A stretch of 64,000 bases of DNA from Chitinophaga sedimenti (GCF_023156195.1 NZ_JAKUKA010000001.1:1674001-1738000), one strand, 5' to 3'; numbered from the stretch's first letter, positions 27,720-38,500 are shown. A program made the numbers and translations. The notes: generated by a model from the sequence alone, not told the origin.

Positions 27720-30562
27720 ATGAAGAACATCCTGCATAAGGGCCCCTTGTTTACCCTTTTATTCCTGTTACTATGCGTCGTTGGCGCACAGGCGCAAAGC
27801 CAGTCCGTTCTTAAAGGTACGGTGACCGATAAAACATCTGGCGAGCCGATGCCGGGTGTAAGCGTATCTGTGAAAGGTGCGGCTGCCGGGGCGGTAACGA
27901 ATGCCAGTGGCGCGTTTAGCATTACCACCAGTCGCAGTTTACCGCTAACGCTGGTTTTCAGCTCGGTGGGCTACAAAACGGAGGAACTGGTGGTAAGCAG
28001 CACGGGCGATATCAATATTTCCCTTACCTCCACCGAAATCCTGGGACAGGAAGTGGTGGTTTCGGCCAGCCGCGTATCGCAGAACATTCTTGAATCGCCG
28101 GTTTCTATTGAGCGCTTAAGTACGAAAGCGATCCGCGAAAGTCCTTCCATGAGTTTTTACGACGGACTGACTAAAATCAAGGGCGTGGAATCGAGCCAGC
28201 AAAGTTTCACCTTTAACTCGCTCACGACCCGTGGTTTTAATGCTAATGGCAACACCCGCTTTAACCAGTTTATTGATGGTATGGATAACCAGGCGCCCGG
28301 CCTGAACTTCGCGGTGGGCAACGTGGTAGGTATCAACGAGCTGGATGTGGAAAGTGTAGAGCTGTTACCAGGGGCATCTTCTGCGTTGTATGGCGCAGGC
28401 GGTACGAATGGTACTTTGCTGATGACGAGCAAAAACCCGTTTGACTACCGGGGACTGAGCCTGCAACTGAAAGGTGGTATTAACCATGTAAACGATAAAG
28501 GCGTGGGTGTTGGATTTATCCCGGACGTGGCAGCGCGGTATGCCAAAGCCTTTGGGAAGTTTGCATTTAAAGTGAACGTGTCGTACCTGCAGGCAGACGA
28601 CTGGCGCGCCCGCGATTCCAGCAATATCGACCGCCTGAACCTGGTTAAAAAGCCGGGTAACTCGCATAGTGACGATCCTAATTACGATGGCATCAACAGT
28701 TATGGGGATGAGATTAATGCCAACATGCGCAGCGTGGCGAACAGTGTGATCACGCAGGGGACCGCGCAATATGTGGCACAATACACGCAGGCTACGGGAA
28801 CGGCCCCTACCCAAACGCAGATCAATAACTTCCTGGCGACAAACGCTACGACCCAGCCATTTTACCTTGGCTTACAGAACGGGTTAATTCCTAATCAGAG
28901 CGTATCGCGGACAGGGTACCGGGAAAGCGATGTGGTAGATTATAGCGTGAAAAGCCTGCGCCTTAATGCGGCTGCGCATTACCGCTTTACGCCAAACCTG
29001 GAGTTGATCCTCCGGGGTAACTGGGGTAAGGGCACCAGCGTATACACCGGCTCCGACCGTTATTCTCTACGTAATTTCACCCTGGGTCAGTATAAGGCAG
29101 AACTAAAAGGGAAGAACTTCTTTGTACGCGGTTACACCACGCAGGAAAACTCGGGGGATGCATACAACGCAACGGCCCTGGCAACCTTCCTCAACGAAAG
29201 CTGGAAAGCCAGTACAAGCTGGTTCCCGCAGTATGTAGGCAACTTCGTCGGCGGTCGCTCGCAAGGCATGAGTGAGGCACAGGCACATGCGTTTGCCCGT
29301 TCACAAGCCAACGCCGGCCGCTTTGAGCCCGGGTCTGCCGCGTTCAACAACGCAAAAGATTCCCTTACAAAACGATACATAGGCTTTGGCACGGACCGCG
29401 GAGGTGCGAAGTTTAATGACCAGACAAACCTTTGGCACTACGAAGGCATGTACAACTTCTCCGACCTCGTGAAAGTAGTGGATGTACAGGTAGGCGCCAA
29501 CTACCGCAAATATGCGCTTTCCTCGGACGGCACCATCTTCGACGATAAAGATCGCGACATCAACATTAACGAATATGGCGGCTTTGTACAGGTAGGTAAA
29601 AAGTTGGCGAAAGACCGTATTAAACTGTTAGGCTCTGTGCGTTATGATAAAAACGAAAACTTTGAAGGGCGCTTCACCCCACGCATCTCCGGCGTATTCA
29701 CCGTGGCGCCGGAAAACAATATCCGCCTTTCGTTCCAGACGGGTTTCCGCAACCCGACTACGCAGAATCAGTACATTGACCTGCTGGTACGCGCAAACAC
29801 TTACCTGATCGGTGGTTTGCCGGAACTGCTCACCAAGTACGACCTGTATCAAAACAAGGGGTATACCCAAACAAGCGTGCAGAAATTCAGCCAGACCGGC
29901 AACCCGGCCGACCTGCAACGTTATACCTTCAGCGACTTTAAACCAGAAAGTGTAAAGGCCTACGAAATCGGTTATCGCGGCCTGATCAGCAAAAACTGCT
30001 GATAGATGCCTATTATTATTACAACTCGTATGAAAACTTTGTTTCTACGCTCGTACTGCTGCAAACGCCGGACGGCGCACCAACAGGCTTAGCGACGGGT
30101 AACTATAAAGCCATTTCGACCGTGGTGAATAATCCGGGTGAAGTAACCACACAGGGCGCTGCGTTGGGGCTCGACTACGTGGAGAAAACCTGGACGTTCA
30201 GCACTAATGCTTCCTATAACACGATTTCCAAGGAACCTGAAGGACTGTACAGCGATTTCAACACCCCTAAGTGGCGCTTTAACGCCAGTGTGGCAAACAG
30301 CAATGTGTATAAGAACGTTGGCTTTAATGTGAGCTACCGCTGGCAGGATGCGTACTACTGGACATCTACCTTCGCATATGGTGATGTACCGGCATTCGGC
30401 ACCATTGATGCGCAGATCAACTACAAAATACCGGCAGCCAAAGCGATCGTGAAAATCGGCGCGTCTAACCTGCTGAACCATTATTATATTACCTCATTCG
30501 GCAATCCGCAGATTGGTGGGGTATATTACGCGTCTATCACTTTTGACGGGCTTTTCCGCTAA
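27720..30562 (+). CDS. TonB-dependent receptor (frameshifted)
   Basis: An outer-membrane uptake receptor of 947 residues after adding one A at 29991-29995. A signal peptide (LFTLLFLLLCVVGAQAQ) is followed by a CarboxypepD_reg-like domain (LKGTVTDKTSGEPMPGVSV), a plug (SLTTRGFNANGNTRFNQFID, then VELLPGASSALYGAGGTNGT) and a long barrel ending YYASITFDGLFR. There is no SusD partner. The gene stands alone between metX and ychF with its own promoter and terminators. The ligand is unknown; the FecA/CirA-like plug would allow a siderophore or other small ligand, which is inferred. Confidence 0.9.
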
Positions 30563-30584
30563 TCATACCTGACTATAAATAACG

Positions 30585-30673
30585 ACGGCTTCCGGGATCA
30601 CCGGCAGCCGTTTTATTTTGGATCTTCCTGAAATAGCCGACGGCCCCGGATTACCCGGGAGCCGTCTGTTTTT
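30585..30673. terminator. Two tandem hairpins between the TonB receptor and ychF
   Basis: Hairpin 1 has arms ACGGCT (30585-30590) and AGCCGT (30606-30611) with an inner CCGG/CCGG, followed by TTTATTTT. Hairpin 2 has arms GACGGC (30639-30644) and GCCGTC (30661-30666), followed by TGTTTTTG. The two share the same GC core (ACGGC/GCCGT), suggesting duplication of a terminator between convergent genes. Confidence 0.7.
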
Positions 30674-30705
30674 GTTGTAACCTCCATGATTGCTCACGAA
30701 GTTTC

Positions 30706-31809
30706 TTACACGTTGAACCGGAAGTGCATTACATCACCGTCGGCCACGATATATTCTTTACCCTCGATGCGCAGGCGGCCATTGTCGCGGGCGCTCGATT
30801 CGGAACCATATTTTACATAATCATCGTAGGCGATTACTTCCGCTTTGATGAAACCTTTTTCAAAATCAGTGTGGATCACGCTTGCCGCCTGTGGCGCTTT
30901 CCAGCCACGGTGAATAGTCCACGCGCGTACTTCTTGTACGCCTGCAGTAAAGTAAGTGATCAGCTGGAGCAGGTTGTAGGCAGAGTGGATCAGGCGATCA
31001 AGACCAGGTTCGGTCAGGTTGTACTCGGAAAGGAACAGTTCCTTGTCAGCCGGATCTTCCATTTCAGATATCTGTGCCTCGATGGTGTTGTTCATCACGA
31101 TTACCACTGCATTCTCCGCTTTTACAGATGCCTGCAATGCCTCGGAGTATTTATTGCCGGTGAGCATAGAACCTTCGTCCACGTTCGCGACATACAGTAC
31201 AGGTTTCTCCGTCAGCAGGAAAAGGTCGGCGATGGCGGTGCGCTCTTCTTTGCTGAGGCCCAATTCGCGGATATTTTTACCTTTTTCGAGATGGTCCTTA
31301 CAGGTTTTAAGGATTTCGAATTCCACTTTTGCCTTGGGATCACCGCCGGTACGCGCCATTTTCTCTGTACGCGCGATTTTCTTTTCCACGCTTTCCAGGT
31401 CTTTCAGCTGCAGTTCTGTATCGATGATCTCCTTATCGCCAACGGGGTTGATGGCCCCCTCTTCGCGGAGAATGTTCTCGTCTTCGAAGCAACGGATTAC
31501 GTGCACGATGGCATCTACCTCACGAATGTTCGCCAGGAATTTATTACCCAGCCCCTCGCCTTTGCTGGCGCCTTTTACAAGACCGGCGATGTCTACGAAC
31601 TCAATGGTAGTAGGTACAACGCGCTCAGGGTTCACCAGTTCTGCCAGTTTTTTCAGACGGGGATCCGGAACGTCCACCAGGCCAACGTTGGGCTCGATGG
31701 TACAGAAACGGTAATTGCTTGCCTGTGCTTTTGCACTATTACTCACTGCATTGAACAACGTCGATTTGCCTACGTTCGGCAAACCAACTATACCTGCTTG
31801 TAACGCCAT
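30706..31809 (-). CDS. ychF: Redox-regulated ATPase/GTPase YchF (Obg family)
   Basis: A universally conserved ribosome-associated P-loop protein that prefers ATP. It has G1 GLPNVGKSTLFNAV, the G3 region DIAGLVKGASKGEGLGNKFL, a coiled-coil insert around residues 130-200, and the C-terminal TGS domain (VQEVRAWTIHRGWKAPQAA and GDVMHFRFNV). The ATG at 31809 gives 366 residues, the family length. On the minus strand TATCTTTG lies 19 bp upstream of the start codon (31828-31835), a good -7 element without a clear -33. The antisense strand has a 359-codon open frame, which is a shadow. Confidence 0.96.
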   Translation of the reverse strand: MALQAGIVGLPNVGKSTLFNAVSNSAKAQASNYRFCTIEPNVGLVDVPDPRLKKLAELVNPERVVPTTIEFVDIAGLVKGASKGEGLGNKFLANIREVDAIVHVIRCFEDENILREEGAINPVGDKEIIDTELQLKDLESVEKKIARTEKMARTGGDPKAKVEFEILKTCKDHLEKGKNIRELGLSKEERTAIADLFLLTEKPVLYVANVDEGSMLTGNKYSEALQASVKAENAVVIVMNNTIEAQISEMEDPADKELFLSEYNLTEPGLDRLIHSAYNLLQLITYFTAGVQEVRAWTIHRGWKAPQAASVIHTDFEKGFIKAEVIAYDDYVKYGSESSARDNGRLRIEGKEYIVADGDVMHFRFNV

Positions 31810-31923
31810 TTTTCGAAAAAATTTGCGCAAAGATAGGGTATACAATTGAGTAATGGTTGTTAAAATATTGATTATTTTGAGCGCTGGTAAGCAAATGCGT
31901 TACCTATTCGTAATTATTAGCAT

Positions 31924-33153
31924 ATGGTATTGAACTATGTATGGATCGCGTTTTTTGTTATTGCGTTCGTGGTCGCGGTTATCAAAGTAGCTATAACAGG
32001 AGATGTCGGGCTCTTCAGCCAGGTGACTTCCGGAATGTTCGACAGCGCTAAAACGAGCGTGGACATTGCGATCGGGCTCATCGGCATGATGACTATGTGG
32101 CTGGGTATTATGCGCGTGGGAGAGAAAGCAGGCATGATTGAAAGGTTTGCGCGTGCGGTTAGCCCGTTCTTTTCCGTGTTGTTCCCGGGCATTCCAAAGA
32201 AAGATCCGGCAATCGGGTCTGTGATGCTCAACTTCTCCGCCAATATGCTGGGCCTTGACAATGCTGCCACTCCCCTCGGTCTTAAAGCGATGCAGGAGCT
32301 GCAGGATCTCAATAAAGAAAAAGAAGTGGCCAGCGATGCGCAGATCATGTTCCCGGTACTGAATACTGCAGGCATTACCCTTATCCCAACTTCAGTGATG
32401 GCGATGCGTTTGGCCCAGGGCGCTGCGAATCCGGCTGACATTTTCATTCCAACGCTTATAGGTACCCTGATTTCTTTCATCTCCGGTATGATCGCCGTGG
32501 CGCTTTATCAACGCATCAACCTGTTCCGCCTGCCGGTACTGGTGTTTCTGTTGGTCGTAGGCGCCGTAATCTTCTTACTCGTGTATTGGGTTTCCATACT
32601 ACCACGTGATAAGGTGGGACTGTACGTCGGCGGCGTAGGCGCATTTATCATTCTGGGTATTATCGTATGGTTCATTGTACAGGGCATGATCAAAAAGATC
32701 AATGTGTACGAAACATTTATCGATGGCGCGAAAGAAGGCTTCAAAGTGTCGGTGATGATCATTCCGTACCTCGTAGCTTTCCTCATTGGCATTAGTGCAT
32801 TGCGTACCACCGGCTGCATGGATTACCTGACACAAGGTATCGGCTATGTGGTAGGCGCTATGGGGCTTAACATTGATTTCGTTCCTGCGTTACCGGTAGG
32901 TATCATGAAAACGTTCAGCGGCGGTGGCGCAAGAGCGGCCATGGTAGAAACGATGGAGCACTTCGGCGCCGACTCGTTCCAGGGGCGTCTGGGCATTATG
33001 CAAGGATCTACCGAGACAACTTTTTACGTATTGGCCGTTTATTTCGGCTCCGTAAATATCAAAAAGACACGTTATGCTGTAACCTGCGGACTGATCGCCG
33101 ATGTTGTCGGGGTCGTTGGCGCGATTATTATCGGATACCTTTTCTTCCACTGA
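31924..33153 (+). CDS. SpmA-SpmB fusion, nucleoside-recognition membrane protein
   Basis: 409 residues with about ten hydrophobic segments. The N-terminal half matches SpmA (MMTMWLGIMRVGEKAGMIER, then LNFSANMLGLDNAATPLGLK). The C-terminal half matches SpmB (VSVMIIPYLVAFLIGISALR, then MQGSTETTFYVLAVYFGSV). In Bacillus the two halves are separate spore-maturation proteins; Bacteroidota do not sporulate, and the fused form is a conserved membrane protein of unknown transport role. It lies 21 bp before the YeiH-type gene, so the two are probably co-expressed. Confidence 0.88.
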   Translation: MVLNYVWIAFFVIAFVVAVIKVAITGDVGLFSQVTSGMFDSAKTSVDIAIGLIGMMTMWLGIMRVGEKAGMIERFARAVSPFFSVLFPGIPKKDPAIGSVMLNFSANMLGLDNAATPLGLKAMQELQDLNKEKEVASDAQIMFPVLNTAGITLIPTSVMAMRLAQGAANPADIFIPTLIGTLISFISGMIAVALYQRINLFRLPVLVFLLVVGAVIFLLVYWVSILPRDKVGLYVGGVGAFIILGIIVWFIVQGMIKKINVYETFIDGAKEGFKVSVMIIPYLVAFLIGISALRTTGCMDYLTQGIGYVVGAMGLNIDFVPALPVGIMKTFSGGGARAAMVETMEHFGADSFQGRLGIMQGSTETTFYVLAVYFGSVNIKKTRYAVTCGLIADVVGVVGAIIIGYLFFH

Positions 33154-33174
33154 TTTTAAAAACTGATCAACCAA

Positions 33175-34452
33175 ATGTCGACTACGTCCATGAAACGTAC
33201 ACTGCATGAAGATTGGATAGCAGTAGTACTAGCAGCCCTTTCGCTGATTGTGATTTCAGCAGGCGTTAAACCAACCCTGCCCAAATTTGAATGGAGCGAT
33301 GCTTCCAGCCTGATGGCCCAGCTTACCAACATCCAGAACTGGACGCACCTCGGCGTACTCTACATCTGGTTATGCGCGGCCCTGGCCATTACCCGGCTCC
33401 TCTCCTCGCAGCCTGCAGGCTATCATATGTACAGCGGCGCCCTGTTCCCGGTCATCGTCATGTTCGTCTCGCAGGTAATTACCGGCAACAAAGGCGTATC
33501 GGGCTTCGGCATCGAAATAGTGTTATTCAGCCTCCTGCTTGGTTTGTTTATCAGTAACGTATTAAAAGTGCCGGGATGGCTGAAACCCGCTATCCAAACG
33601 GAGTTGTATATTAAAACGGGGCTCGTGATCCTGGGCAGCACCATTATTTTCGGCGACATCATGAAAGCCGGCGCACTGGGCATCATTCAGTCCGTGGTGG
33701 TGGTATTCACCGTTTGGTACTTCTCTTTCTGGCTCTGTAAAAAATTAGGGTTGGATGATGAATTTCGTATGATGATTTCGAGTGCGGTATCGATCTGCGG
33801 TGTATCCGCCGCCATCGCCACTTCCGGTGCTATTGAAGGTGATAATAAAAAGCTCTCGCAGGTGATTTCGCTAGTACTCATCGTAGCGATTCCCATGATG
33901 CTGCTGATGCCGCCCATCGCACACTGGATGGGGATGTCGCCCGCAGTAACCGGCGCCTGGCTGGGTGGTACCATCGATACCTCAGGCGCGGTGGTAGCCG
34001 CAGGCACGCTCGCGGGAGAAGAAGCATTCAAGATCGCCACCATCGTGAAGTTCTCGCAGAACGTACTCCTCGGTCTCGCAGCGTTTGGCATCTCCGTATA
34101 CTGGGCCTACACGAAGAAACAGGACAATGCACAGAAACCTGGCATACACACGATCTGGGAGCGCTTTCCCAAATTCGTACTCGGCTTCATCGTTGCTTCA
34201 CTGATCTTCTCCTTCCTGGTGCCTGCTGCCACTTTTAAAGATCTGAAAGCACCGATAAAGGATCTGCAAACGTTCTTCTTCGCACTGGCTTTTGTCTGCA
34301 TTGGTCTCGAAACGAAGTTCAAAGATATATTCGGCGCCGGTAACAGCCGTCCCGCACTGGCCTTCATCATTGCGCAGGTGTTCAATATCTTCTTTACCCT
34401 GATCATCGCCTACCTCGTGTTTGGCGGCTGGCTCGGTCTGGATATTAAATAA
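33175..34452 (+). CDS. YeiH-family membrane transporter
   Basis: 425 residues with about eleven hydrophobic helices. The family blocks YIKTGLVILGSTIIFGDI, SICGVSAAIATSGAI and GGTIDTSGAVVAAGTLAG are clear. YeiH/UPF0324 proteins are annotated as putative sulfate exporters but the substrate is not firmly established. It follows the SpmA-SpmB fusion by 21 bp and ends at a strong hairpin terminator. No frameshift is seen. Start ATG at 33175, with an alternative ATG nine residues further. Confidence 0.85.
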   Translation: MSTTSMKRTLHEDWIAVVLAALSLIVISAGVKPTLPKFEWSDASSLMAQLTNIQNWTHLGVLYIWLCAALAITRLLSSQPAGYHMYSGALFPVIVMFVSQVITGNKGVSGFGIEIVLFSLLLGLFISNVLKVPGWLKPAIQTELYIKTGLVILGSTIIFGDIMKAGALGIIQSVVVVFTVWYFSFWLCKKLGLDDEFRMMISSAVSICGVSAAIATSGAIEGDNKKLSQVISLVLIVAIPMMLLMPPIAHWMGMSPAVTGAWLGGTIDTSGAVVAAGTLAGEEAFKIATIVKFSQNVLLGLAAFGISVYWAYTKKQDNAQKPGIHTIWERFPKFVLGFIVASLIFSFLVPAATFKDLKAPIKDLQTFFFALAFVCIGLETKFKDIFGAGNSRPALAFIIAQVFNIFFTLIIAYLVFGGWLGLDIK

Positions 34453-34503
34453 ACTTAGCGAAGCTTAGCCAGCTTTTTTATCAACCGATATTGATAAAAC
34501 ATA

Positions 34504-34544
34504 AACGGCCTGTTTTACCATTTACAAATGATAAACAGGCCGTT
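34504..34544. terminator. Bidirectional terminator
   Basis: A perfect 12-bp stem (AACGGCCTGTTT at 34504-34515, AAACAGGCCGTT at 34533-34544) with a 17-nt loop lies between the convergent YeiH-type gene and the thiamine-binding-like gene. Confidence 0.8.
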
Positions 34545-34564
34545 ATTATATCTAAAGTAAAATT

Positions 34565-34873
34565 TTAGGCAGAAGCTGCAGCGTCGTACTTCCCGGTCTT
34601 CTCTTCCATGGTCACATCGGCATCTTTCCGAACCTGCATTTTAATATATACCAACAGCTGGGAAGCGCCCGCTTTGAAGCACACTTCCTGCGTTTTTTTC
34701 ACCACTTCCATCAGTTCCTCATAGGTTCCTTCCATTACGGTCTCAAATGGACACACCCGATACTTCACACCGGAGTCTTTAATTACTGCAATGGCTTCAT
34801 CCACAACTGCATACACCTGCTCCGATGGTACGGAAGGAATGATCTGCAGCGCCAGGTTAATCGTCTTTGACAT
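34565..34873 (-). CDS. MTH1187/YkoF-type thiamine-binding-like protein
   Basis: 102 residues from the ATG at 34873. The pattern LALQIIPSVPSEQVYAVVDE, then YRVCPFETVMEGTYEELMEVV, is typical of the UPF0045/MTH1187 ferredoxin-like fold; some members bind thiamine or its precursor. It is followed by a terminator and preceded by the GNAT-nitrilase gene on the same strand (101 bp away). Confidence 0.8.
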   Translation of the reverse strand: MSKTINLALQIIPSVPSEQVYAVVDEAIAVIKDSGVKYRVCPFETVMEGTYEELMEVVKKTQEVCFKAGASQLLVYIKMQVRKDADVTMEEKTGKYDAAASA

Positions 34874-34974
34874 ATTTGTGTTGTATTTACAATATTGAAT
34901 TAAAATCGAGATTTGTTGATTTTGCACTTTTGTGTACTACGGACAGTATTTCACAAATCACACAGAAACGGGCC

Positions 34975-36493
34975 TTATTTCTTCTTGATGACAATTTCGT
35001 ACAAATCGTTCCGTATATCTTTTAACGTTTGTACACTGCCATAGGTGTGTAGCTCTTTCAGCAGTACCAGGTCTACATCGGCGATCACGATCATCTCTGT
35101 ATTGGGGTTGCATCGGCCTTCACCCCGTAACGGGGAAGGCAAAATCGGAGGGTGTGAAGATGGCAGATTGCGCATATTGCACGTCCATATTATTTACCCG
35201 CGGCAGGTTACCAACGCTGCCTGCAATCGCTACATAACACTCATTTTCGATGGCCCTGGCCTGTGCACAAAAACGTACACGGTTATAACCATTCTGCGTA
35301 TCCGTCAAAAACGGTACGAAGAGTATTTGCATGCCTTGCTGCGCCAGCAATCTTGGCAGTTCCGGGAACTCCACATCGTAACAAATGACGATGCCTATCT
35401 TGCCGCAATCGGTATCGAATACCCGCACCTCGTTGCCGCCTTTCATCCCCCAGGCGTTTACCTCGTTGGGGGTAATATGCACTTTTGTATAGGACTCGTA
35501 CGTACCGTCTCGGCGGCAGAGGTAAGATATGTTGTACAGTTGCTCGTCCACCACCACGGGCATGCTGCCGGTAATGATATTTACGTTGTAGGATACCGCG
35601 AAGCGGATAAACTCATTTTTCAACCGCTCTGTATACTTTGCCAGTCCGCGGATCGCGGCGGCCTGGTCCAGTTGGTTGAATTCAATCATCAGCGGCGCGT
35701 TGAACAACTCCGGGAATACTACGAAATCGGAGCCATAATCGCTCACGGCGTCCACGAAATACTCCACCTGTTGTATCAGCTCGTCTGCTCCCTCATAAGC
35801 GCGCATCTGCCATTGCACGAGGCCTATGCGTACGGTAGATTTGTTATACCGGATGGTATCCGCATCTTTCTCATAATAGATATTGTACCACTGCAGCAGT
35901 GTCGCAAAGCCTTTGGAGGCTTCGTCGGAAGGCAGATAATTGCGGAGGATCTTTTTAACGGTAAAATCGTTCGAGAACTGGAAGGTCAGCGTAGGATCAT
36001 AGATTTCTTTATCCCGCACCTTTTCAATGTACTCACGGGGAGTAAGCCGTTCGGCGTACTTTTCGTAATTGGGAATACGTCCGCCGGAAACAATGCCCCG
36101 CAGGTTCAGCTGTTCGCACAACGACTTGCGGGTATCGTACAGCCGGCGCGCCAGGCGTTTACCGCGGTAGTCCGGGTGCACAAACACCTCGATTCCATAC
36201 AGTACATCGCCCTTGGGATCGTGTGTATTAAACGTATAATACCCGGTAATTTGCTCGTAGGTATGTTCATCTCCGAACTTGCCGTAGTCCACGATGATAC
36301 TGAGCGCGCAGCCCACGACCTTTTCGTTTACCGTTACTGCTATCTGCCCTTCCGGGAACAGCTTTATCAGGCGTTTAAGCGTTTCTTCACGCCAGTAGCT
36401 GCCCTGCATGTCCGGGTACGCCAGTTTCATTGATTCTTTGAGATCGAAGTAGTCTTCTGCGGTCAATTGACGGATTGCAACGGTTTCTGACAT
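34975..36493 (-). CDS. GNAT acetyltransferase / nitrilase-family fusion (frameshifted near the end)
   Basis: The N-terminal domain (about 1-200) is a GNAT fold with an acetyl-CoA motif (VFVHPDYRGKRLARRLYDTR). The C-terminal domain (about 215-506) is a carbon-nitrogen hydrolase with the Glu-Lys-Cys triad in VFPELFNAPL, YTKVHITPNE and GIVICYDVEFPE. It probably acetylates one amine and hydrolyses an amide, but the substrates are unknown. Two bases appear to be missing (G-run at 35123-35126 and C-run near 35107), restoring FPVTGVKADATPNTEM and a length of 506 residues. A single extra G is the alternative. Fused GNAT-nitrilase proteins are known in Bacteroidota. Confidence 0.88.
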
Positions 36494-36695
36494 GGTTTAT
36501 TATGTTTTGGCCCCTGAAAGTTACTGATATTTTCGTGTGATACGTTGGTATCGGGGAAATGCTTAAATTTATTATACCAATCGAAAAATCAAACCTGTTG
36601 TTGCTCATGAATTGTTCGTAATCAGACACACACGCCGACACAAATAATCGAGACAGAGAAGAGTCATTTTCTATTTGCTAAAGAATTTACATACG

Positions 36696-37151
36696 ATGCT
36701 AGTAGCTACGAAAGCCTCTGCAGAACGCACGATGTTCTCTATGCCCAATACCAACGCAGAAAAAGCTTTGGACAAAAAACGGGCCGCCGTTATCAGGTCG
36801 CTCGTACAAGATCTTTTTATTCACCTTGCTCCCCCTGCAGAAATTGGCCGTTATATGGCTTACGAGTGTAAACCGGATTGCAGCGCATGTTTCTGCAAAC
36901 GGGTAGAATTTGTGCGGGAAGAAACCGGCGCCTTCCTCAGGGCGTACCATTCGGGCCGCGTAAGTGTACAGCCCTATGCCGCCATCAGTGCGCTCCAGGA
37001 CTGTGCGGCTTTTGCCCTGCCTTCGCAGGAGGAAATATACGGGATCGTTAGTGGAAACGCGGTGATGATGTATTTCCTGTTCGAGGTAAATTCTGAAAAG
37101 CTGGTGTCCTTCTGCACCGAGCAACAGGGGAAATATCTTTTCGCATTATAA
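36696..37151 (+). CDS. Hypothetical protein with a Cys cluster
   Basis: 151 residues from the ATG at 36696. I do not recognise a family. It contains a compact cysteine motif (CKPDCSACFCKRVEF, about residue 58-72) that could bind a metal ion and, further on, an amphipathic C-terminal half (VMMYFLFEVNSEKLVSFC). It stands alone in + orientation between two minus-strand genes with a 200-bp upstream region, so it has its own promoter, which I could not identify with confidence. Confidence 0.6.
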   Translation: MLVATKASAERTMFSMPNTNAEKALDKKRAAVIRSLVQDLFIHLAPPAEIGRYMAYECKPDCSACFCKRVEFVREETGAFLRAYHSGRVSVQPYAAISALQDCAAFALPSQEEIYGIVSGNAVMMYFLFEVNSEKLVSFCTEQQGKYLFAL

Positions 37152-37240
37152 ATCGAGCGGAAGAAACCTACTTAAAATAGTAAAGGGAAAGATGCGAGCA
37201 CCTCTCCCCTTACGTTGTTTCTATTTTCATCAAGGCAAGC

Positions 37241-38491
37241 CTATTTATTGAGGATTTCCTCGATGTACACCACTTTGGTATTGTTGGTGCGCAGGAAATC
37301 TTTGTTGGCATCCGTCACTTTCAGGAATGCCTTTACCTGGCGCAGCACAAAGAACGGCAGGTGGAACATCGCTTTAAATATCTGGCTGTCGCCGCTCATC
37401 ACCATTACGATTGCAAAGAAAGTAATCACAAAGGTGACAATCGAAGCGAACCAGAATATGGCCCAGGGCAGACTGATAAACAGGTTGATCAACATAAACA
37501 AACCTGCTGTCCCCATCATCATAAATAACGGCGGACGGAAAAGGTTAATGCCGAAAAACGTGTTATTAAAATTAAAGCGCGATAAGCCATTCCACAGTAC
37601 TTTTACGGCATACTCCATAGAGGTGAAATATGCATTGATCCACCGGGTACGTTGCTTTTGCAGCGCCGCGCCATCCTCGATTTTCTCATCGTATACAATG
37701 GCTTCTGTAGCATAAGCCAGCACGGGAACATTGTTCACGATGTCGGCCTGCATCTTTTTATCGAAGCCGCCCAGTTTGCTGAAGGTGCCGGGAAAATTCT
37801 GGTACAGGATAGTTCTGTATAACTCCACGTCCATCACGATACCAAGTCCCCAGATGTGCGACGACAGTCCCAGCTCCATGCGCATGAGGCGGTCAATAAA
37901 GTTGCAATACAGATTACCGGAAGCGTCCATGCGGGCATATAACGTATCGGTATTTTTGGGCAGCATGTTGGTTTGCACCACTTTGTACCCCTTATTGAAA
38001 TATTTATTCACCACGCTCAGGTAATCCGGGTGTACCAGGTTATCGGAGTCAAAAATGATGAAAGCGTCGTGTTTGCGCGTAAAGTGTTCAATGCCCATGT
38101 CGATCGACTTGGTCTTGTTATTGAAAGGCTGCTCCGGCGCCAGCACGGTTACGCGCGGGTCGGGAAACATGGCTCTCAATTGCTCAACGGCTTCGGGTCT
38201 GCAGGCGTCTGCCACCGCATACACGCGGTAATTGCTATAATTCTGTTTGAGTAAAGAATCAATTAATGGCGGCACCAGCGTAAGGTCGGTGTGTGCACAA
38301 ATAATTGCACCAAAATCGTAGGAGTGCTGTGCATTATTTTCACCACCCTTCTTCAGCGGAGAGTTGCTCCAGCCGAAGAGCTTTTTGATGCCGTAGATAA
38401 TCAGCAGCACGGTAGGCAGCAGCACGAAGAATGCCAGTGCTACCTGCACTACGATAAAAATGTCATCCAGTATGTATAAAAGTGTATCCAT
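37241..38491 (-). CDS. Membrane glycosyltransferase family 2
   Basis: 416 residues. An N-terminal membrane helix (VVQVALAFFVLLPTVLLIIY) precedes a GT-A catalytic domain (GAIICAHTDLTLVPPLIDSL, the DxD-like FDSDNLVHPDY, and the acceptor-site QKQRTRW), then two to three C-terminal helices. This layout is that of processive or semi-processive GT2 enzymes of the cellulose synthase type. It is the last gene of the left EPS arm and begins 10 bp after the corrected stop of the GT4 gene. Confidence 0.88.
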   Translation of the reverse strand: MDTLLYILDDIFIVVQVALAFFVLLPTVLLIIYGIKKLFGWSNSPLKKGGENNAQHSYDFGAIICAHTDLTLVPPLIDSLLKQNYSNYRVYAVADACRPEAVEQLRAMFPDPRVTVLAPEQPFNNKTKSIDMGIEHFTRKHDAFIIFDSDNLVHPDYLSVVNKYFNKGYKVVQTNMLPKNTDTLYARMDASGNLYCNFIDRLMRMELGLSSHIWGLGIVMDVELYRTILYQNFPGTFSKLGGFDKKMQADIVNNVPVLAYATEAIVYDEKIEDGAALQKQRTRWINAYFTSMEYAVKVLWNGLSRFNFNNTFFGINLFRPPLFMMMGTAGLFMLINLFISLPWAIFWFASIVTFVITFFAIVMVMSGDSQIFKAMFHLPFFVLRQVKAFLKVTDANKDFLRTNNTKVVYIEEILNK

Positions 38492-38500
38492 GGTAGCCGG

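Noticed and set aside
30724..31803. 359-codon open frame on the + strand
   Set aside because: Antisense shadow of ychF; the product is Phe/His/Val-rich and matches nothing, while ychF is complete.
35105..35140. Insertion of a palindromic repeat element in the GNAT-nitrilase gene (GCCTT..CCCCG-TAA-CGGGG-AAGGC)
   Set aside because: The bases encode the expected FPVTGVKADATPNTE stretch once two missing bases are restored, so the palindrome is coding sequence.
35045..36433. 462-codon open frame on the + strand
   Set aside because: It is antisense to the GNAT-nitrilase gene, shows no family features, and the minus-strand product has all expected catalytic motifs.
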